Part shown: piece by piece, positions 58,407 to 64,000 of the stretch
Layout: every line of letters starts with the position of its first letter
Position numbering within the stretch: position 1 is the first letter of the stretch
DNA from: Clostridiales bacterium
GTDB lineage: Bacteria > Bacillota > Clostridia > Peptostreptococcales > Anaerovoracaceae
Assembly: GCA_022763735.1 (NCBI GenBank)
Contig: JALEQY010000051.1
Location: 1-64,000, forward strand
DNA length: 64,000 nt
Reading direction: 5' to 3'
Made by a program: the position numbers and the translations under genes
Notes under the pieces: model-generated
What the model was told of the DNA's origin: nothing
What the model saw: only the letters and a program-made list of their open reading frames with translations
The model's database searches: none

Positions 58407-59792
58407 ATGAGGAAATTTTTTCTTTTTATTATATCAGGTACATTATTACTTACTCTATTCATGTGCGGATGCGGTCTGGAGGAAATAGACCGCGAGAAAG
58501 AACTGAAAGCGGCGTTTGAAACAACGTCTGAAGAGCTTCAGTCAAACTTCTCGGGATCGGACGGCGATTATTCACTTGTATCGGAATATCTTGAATCGTG
58601 GTCAAACAACAATGAGATTAAGGTGAAGAAACGTACTGACACATACATGATTCTCTCAAACCCGGCGACGGACGGCTGTTCAGACAGCGAATCCACGATG
58701 CTTCAATGCCAGGTCAATACCAGAGATTTCAGCGATTCACTCCAAACACTGTCCACAGCTCTAACTGCACTTCTTGGGCCTGAAAACCACGGTGACATAG
58801 TCCTTATCATTACAGAAAATGAAGGAGGACATCTCAAAGGTGCTGCTGATCTTGATCCTGAATATACAGATTATGACAACATCATAAATCTTGAATATGA
58901 TGATGAGTCGCTGCTTTATACGTCCGGATGCTATACTTCCGAGGGCACAATGACCTCTGAAACATCATCAACCTCTCCGGATTATCAGAATGCCTTTAAA
59001 ATAACAATGACAACAACAAGCTATTCTGATCCTTTTGATTACAGCAGCCACTTTCCTAATCCTATTGACACCATAGGCAGCCTGCTTGCTACTGAGAAAA
59101 GCTCCGGCCAGCTGTTTCAGCTGGCATCCTTCGAATGTGATACCGAGAAAGGTTATACACCTCAGTCGGCAACTGCGGTGGTAGTTATCGACAATAACGA
59201 TGTAGACAGTTTTACCAGCAGGTTCAACAGCTCCTATGAGAAAGTAAAGAAGAGATTCGAGAAGCTTGAGCAGAACTTCATTTATACTTTAACCGAAACA
59301 GATATGCCGGAAACGGTGCTCAGCAATGAATCATCCGATAACATCATCAGCCTTATGTACACTCTCAAAACGGGCATATATCAGCAGGATGATGAGAGCG
59401 GTGAAATAATCGCAGCTTCAGACATATCATATGTAAGCACATCAGATAACAGGTTCCGTCTGAAGATTAATTCCAGAAGTTCCGATTCAAATGTGCTTGA
59501 AGAAATGAAAAATATGTTCCAGACAACTTCAGGACTGTGTGAAGCTGATTACTCCTCTACAGATACAGTAACCACCTGGTCATCAGACAGCAGCAAATCA
59601 CTGGGAAGCTTTTTCGCTGAAGCTCTCGGATCAGATGATTATATTCAGACTTCAACTCTCAGCTCGGGAGAATGTGACATAATTTCTTCTAAAGCTGACA
59701 ATCTGAACATCATCTCATACAGTTTCGATACATCACATCAGGAAGCGGCAATGCTCAATATAATCCATTTTATGGAAAGTCTTGTCCTGTAA
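58407..59792 (+). CDS. Putative lipoprotein of unknown function
   Basis: 461 aa; signal MRKFFLFIISGTLLLTLFMCGCGLEE; SD AAGGAG upstream; start moved from ORF-track position. Confidence 0.65.
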   Translation: MRKFFLFIISGTLLLTLFMCGCGLEEIDREKELKAAFETTSEELQSNFSGSDGDYSLVSEYLESWSNNNEIKVKKRTDTYMILSNPATDGCSDSESTMLQCQVNTRDFSDSLQTLSTALTALLGPENHGDIVLIITENEGGHLKGAADLDPEYTDYDNIINLEYDDESLLYTSGCYTSEGTMTSETSSTSPDYQNAFKITMTTTSYSDPFDYSSHFPNPIDTIGSLLATEKSSGQLFQLASFECDTEKGYTPQSATAVVVIDNNDVDSFTSRFNSSYEKVKKRFEKLEQNFIYTLTETDMPETVLSNESSDNIISLMYTLKTGIYQQDDESGEIIAASDISYVSTSDNRFRLKINSRSSDSNVLEEMKNMFQTTSGLCEADYSSTDTVTTWSSDSSKSLGSFFAEALGSDDYIQTSTLSSGECDIISSKADNLNIISYSFDTSHQEAAMLNIIHFMESLVL

Positions 59793-59811
59793 CAGCAACC
59801 GAAAATAATTA

Positions 59812-59857
59812 ACAGAAAACGGCGATCCGGAAAATCCGTACCGCCGTTTTTCTGTTA
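59812..59857. terminator. Terminator between convergent lipoprotein and acyl-CoA dehydrogenase genes
   Basis: CAGAAAACGGCG...CGCCGTTTTTCTG. Confidence 0.75.
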
Positions 59858-59869
59858 ATTGCTTTTTAC

Positions 59870-61456
59870 TTACTTGTTCCATTTTTCGATAAGTTCCGGA
59901 AGAACATCATATACATTTCCGACAATACCGAAATCAGCAGCCTTGAAGATAGGAGCTTTAGGATTCTTGTTGATTGCAACGATCAACGACGAGTTCTTCA
60001 TACCTGCAAGATGCTGGTTCATTCCGGAGATACCGCACGCGATGTAGATATCCGGTGTCACCTTTTTACCTGTCAGGCCCACCTGAACTTCTTCATCAGC
60101 CCATCCCATTGATACAGCGCCTCTGGAAGCCGCAAAGGTTCCGCCTGTCACCTCAGCAAGCTTCTCAACCAGTTCAAGACTCTCTGTCTTCCTGAAGCCT
60201 CTTCCGCCGGCACAGACGATATCATCCTTCTTCACATCAGCGAGAGTTTCAATGAGTTCATCAACAGTGTCGAGCAATACAACAGGTGCCTTTTCTTCCT
60301 TAGGAGCCTTCTTCTTAGGGAAAATCTTTCCGGATATAACAAGCTTCATTACTTCTGAAGTTCCTTCATATATCTGGGTTATCTTGGCATCGCGCATATA
60401 CCTTTCAATAGGAAGATCTTTGATATATCCGTATCCTCCATGGAACTGCACTGCCTTGACCGTGACATCCATCGCTGTTGATGAACAGGACAGCTTGGCT
60501 TTTGCCGCCGATTCAGTCGTTTCCGGAAGTCCCTTCTCGCGGATATACGCCGCCTTGTAAAGCAGCAGTCTTGAGGCGTCTATTCTGGTTTCCATTTCCG
60601 CCATTTCAAATGCCATAGCCTGGAATCCACTGAGCTTCTTACCGAACTGTTCCCTGTGCTGCATGTATGCCACAGTCATGTCAAAGGCCCCCTGTGCGAT
60701 TCCCAGTGCCTGTGCCGCGATTCCTAGACGGCCCACATCAAGGGATGTCATAGCAACCTTGAAGCCTTTTCCAAGTTCCCCTAACAGATTCTCCTTAGGT
60801 ACGATACAGTCATCGAATACCAGTTCTGATACGATGGAGCCTCTTATTCCCATTTTATCTTCAGTTCTGCCTTTATAGAATCCCGGTGTTCCCTTTTCCA
60901 CAATAAATGCACTGATGCCCTTTGTCCCTTTCGACTGGTCAGTCATGGCCATTATTACATAGACATCTGCTATTCCGCCACCTGAAATGAACACCTTTGA
61001 ACCGTTGAGCACATAGTGATCGCCCTTATCCTCTGCTATGGTCTGCTGCATCGCAGCATCTGTTCCTGCATTCGGCTCAGTCAGACCGAATGCACCGATT
61101 TTTTCTCCTGAAAGCAGTGACGGCAGATATTTTCGCTTCTGCTCTTCAGTTCCGTATGTAAAGATAGGCCAGCAGCACAGTGCATTATGAGTCTGAACGA
61201 TAACACCATGTGACGGACATATCTTGGATATTTCCTCCACTGCCATGACGTATGTGACATAATCAAGACCTGCGCCGCCGTATTCCTCAGGAAAAGGCAT
61301 TCCCATGATCCCCATTTTACCCAGTTTCTTAACAGTTTCCAGAGGATATTCCGCATCTCTGTCCATCTTATCCAGAATAGGAACAATTTCCTTCTCCGCA
61401 AAATCCCTGAGCATCGCCTTGATTTCAAGCTGTTTCTCCGAATAACTAAACTCCAT
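59870..61456 (-). CDS. Acyl-CoA dehydrogenase fused to EtfA C-terminal (FAD-binding) domain
   Basis: 528 aa; ACAD motifs up to YEGTSEVMKLVISGKIF, then an approx. 138-aa EtfA-like segment (GGRGF..SRGAVSMGW..QVGLTGKKVTPDIYIACGISGMNQHLAGMK..VAINKNPKAPIFKAADFGIVG). Confidence 0.93.
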   Translation of the reverse strand: MEFSYSEKQLEIKAMLRDFAEKEIVPILDKMDRDAEYPLETVKKLGKMGIMGMPFPEEYGGAGLDYVTYVMAVEEISKICPSHGVIVQTHNALCCWPIFTYGTEEQKRKYLPSLLSGEKIGAFGLTEPNAGTDAAMQQTIAEDKGDHYVLNGSKVFISGGGIADVYVIMAMTDQSKGTKGISAFIVEKGTPGFYKGRTEDKMGIRGSIVSELVFDDCIVPKENLLGELGKGFKVAMTSLDVGRLGIAAQALGIAQGAFDMTVAYMQHREQFGKKLSGFQAMAFEMAEMETRIDASRLLLYKAAYIREKGLPETTESAAKAKLSCSSTAMDVTVKAVQFHGGYGYIKDLPIERYMRDAKITQIYEGTSEVMKLVISGKIFPKKKAPKEEKAPVVLLDTVDELIETLADVKKDDIVCAGGRGFRKTESLELVEKLAEVTGGTFAASRGAVSMGWADEEVQVGLTGKKVTPDIYIACGISGMNQHLAGMKNSSLIVAINKNPKAPIFKAADFGIVGNVYDVLPELIEKWNK

Positions 61457-61613
61457 TTATTATCGCCTCTCTTTCGGTGGATACAATTTGTTATATAATC
61501 CATTATAGCACGTCATGTACAATATTGGGAGGACTAAATATCACCGTCCCGTTTCTGCAAGCCACTGACTTACTTTTCATTTCTGATTCTTCCCGGAGGC
61601 AGATCATTCAGAA

Positions 61614-62789
61614 TCATCCGGCTGCTTCATGAATGCCTTTCCTCGTCAGCAGACATACGCATTCCGTATGCTTTGTTCCCGGGAAATTATCAAAAGGCTT
61701 AACAGATTTCACCCGATATCCATAATACTGCAGATAATACAGATTTTCCACCAGAGATTTAGGATTGCAGGAAATATATACAATCTGATCCACACCATAG
61801 CTGATTATTTTATCAAGGGCATCAACCGAGATGCCTACCCTCGGCGGATCCACCACAATGACCTCCGGTTTGTCTGCAACAGTATTCAGAACCTTGAATA
61901 CATCTCCTGCAATAAATTCGCAATTTTCAAGACCGTTCAGAGCAGCATTGGCTCTGGCAGCTTCAACCGCCTCATCCACCAGCTCTATTCCGATAACCTT
62001 TCCCGCACGCTTTGCCAGTGTCTGAGTTATGGTTCCTGTACCGCAGTAGAGATCGAAGGCTGTCTTGTTCTCAAAATCATCGATAAGGCTCAGGGCATAG
62101 GTATACAGATTCTCCACAGCATCAACATTAGTCTGGAAGAAGGAAAATGCACTTACCCTGAATTTCAGTCCCATTATTTCTTCCATGTAATAGTCTCTGC
62201 CGTAAAGGACCTTAAGCTCATCGCAGTACACTGCATCGGCAAGTCTGTCGTTTATTGTTCTCAGCACTCCGACAACAGTATTTTCAAGAGGCAGAGCCAG
62301 TATCATCTCTGTGAATGCCTCTTCGTCAAAGCCTTCCTCGGAACTGGTCACCACATTTACCAGCAGTTCTCCGGTTCTCACACCACGCCTCACAATAAGA
62401 TGTCTCATAAGACCCTTGTGAGTCTTTTTATGGTAGTGAGAATAACCCTTTTCTATAACAAAATCAAGAACACCTCTGAGCACCCTGTTGAAATCCTCGT
62501 GCACCAGCTGACATTCATCCACTGTGATTATAGACATGAAATGCTTTTTCTTGTGCATTCCCAGCGTAGTAGGTCCGTCCTTGATCATATCGCCAAAAGT
62601 ATACTCCATCTTGTTCCTGTACGCATATCTGTCAGGAGCCGGCTCAATAGGAAGCAAGTCCTCATATCTTATGTCCTTCTTTTCAAGAAGGCCTCGCACC
62701 TCTCCCGCTTTATTGGCCAGCTGCTCTTCATAGGGAACACCCTGATACACACAGCCTCCGCATACATTACTGTCTCTGCATATTTCCAT
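61614..62789 (-). CDS. 23S rRNA (uracil-5-)-methyltransferase, RlmD/RlmCD-like
   Basis: 391 aa; CxxxxxCGGC iron-sulfur motif, FDLYCGTGTITQTLA, YISCNPKSLVENL. Confidence 0.9.
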   Translation of the reverse strand: MEICRDSNVCGGCVYQGVPYEEQLANKAGEVRGLLEKKDIRYEDLLPIEPAPDRYAYRNKMEYTFGDMIKDGPTTLGMHKKKHFMSIITVDECQLVHEDFNRVLRGVLDFVIEKGYSHYHKKTHKGLMRHLIVRRGVRTGELLVNVVTSSEEGFDEEAFTEMILALPLENTVVGVLRTINDRLADAVYCDELKVLYGRDYYMEEIMGLKFRVSAFSFFQTNVDAVENLYTYALSLIDDFENKTAFDLYCGTGTITQTLAKRAGKVIGIELVDEAVEAARANAALNGLENCEFIAGDVFKVLNTVADKPEVIVVDPPRVGISVDALDKIISYGVDQIVYISCNPKSLVENLYYLQYYGYRVKSVKPFDNFPGTKHTECVCLLTRKGIHEAAG

Positions 62790-62791
62790 AT

Positions 62792-63922
<1,131 letters not shown>

Positions 63923-64000
63923 TCAGTTCCTGTTTTTCTTTGTTTTATCAGGTTATATAATAATATCATATCGTCCCGTTTTTTTAAACCGGAAATCATA

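Overview
The window is a gene-dense, low-to-mid GC bacterial chromosome segment from an anaerobic endospore-forming Firmicute (Clostridia). That placement is an inference from gpr, spoIIP, ylbJ, an alpha/beta SASP, anaerobic NrdDG and 4-hydroxybutyryl-CoA dehydratase. Most of the sequence is housekeeping: lepA-hemW, rpsT, rplU-rpmA-obg, recA, cinA-pgsA-rimO-ftsK, uppP, asd, ackA, rpmF, coaD-rsmD, recG, rpmB, nrdDG, rlmD-like and tgt. I saw no prophage, transposase, CRISPR array, rRNA or tRNA. The observations most worth a second look are: (1) an acyl-CoA dehydrogenase fused to the C-terminal FAD domain of EtfA; (2) a sigma-54 promoter with an upstream cluster of CCCACC repeats in front of a permease that converges on an NtrB/NtrC-like two-component system; (3) a yybP-ykoY-like manganese riboswitch ahead of a P2-type ATPase; (4) L27 without its N-terminal extension together with no Prp protease gene between rplU and rpmA, plus an L21 with a 61-aa C-terminal extension; (5) an overlooked 50-aa lipoprotein-like ORF between spoIIP and lepA; (6) a promoter/22-codon ORF/hairpin unit upstream of a DUF6273-like surface protein; (7) an operon of a signal-peptide-less beta-lactamase-like hydrolase, an OPT transporter and a dipeptide epimerase. 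All family names are my recognition from the translated sequence; no searches were run.
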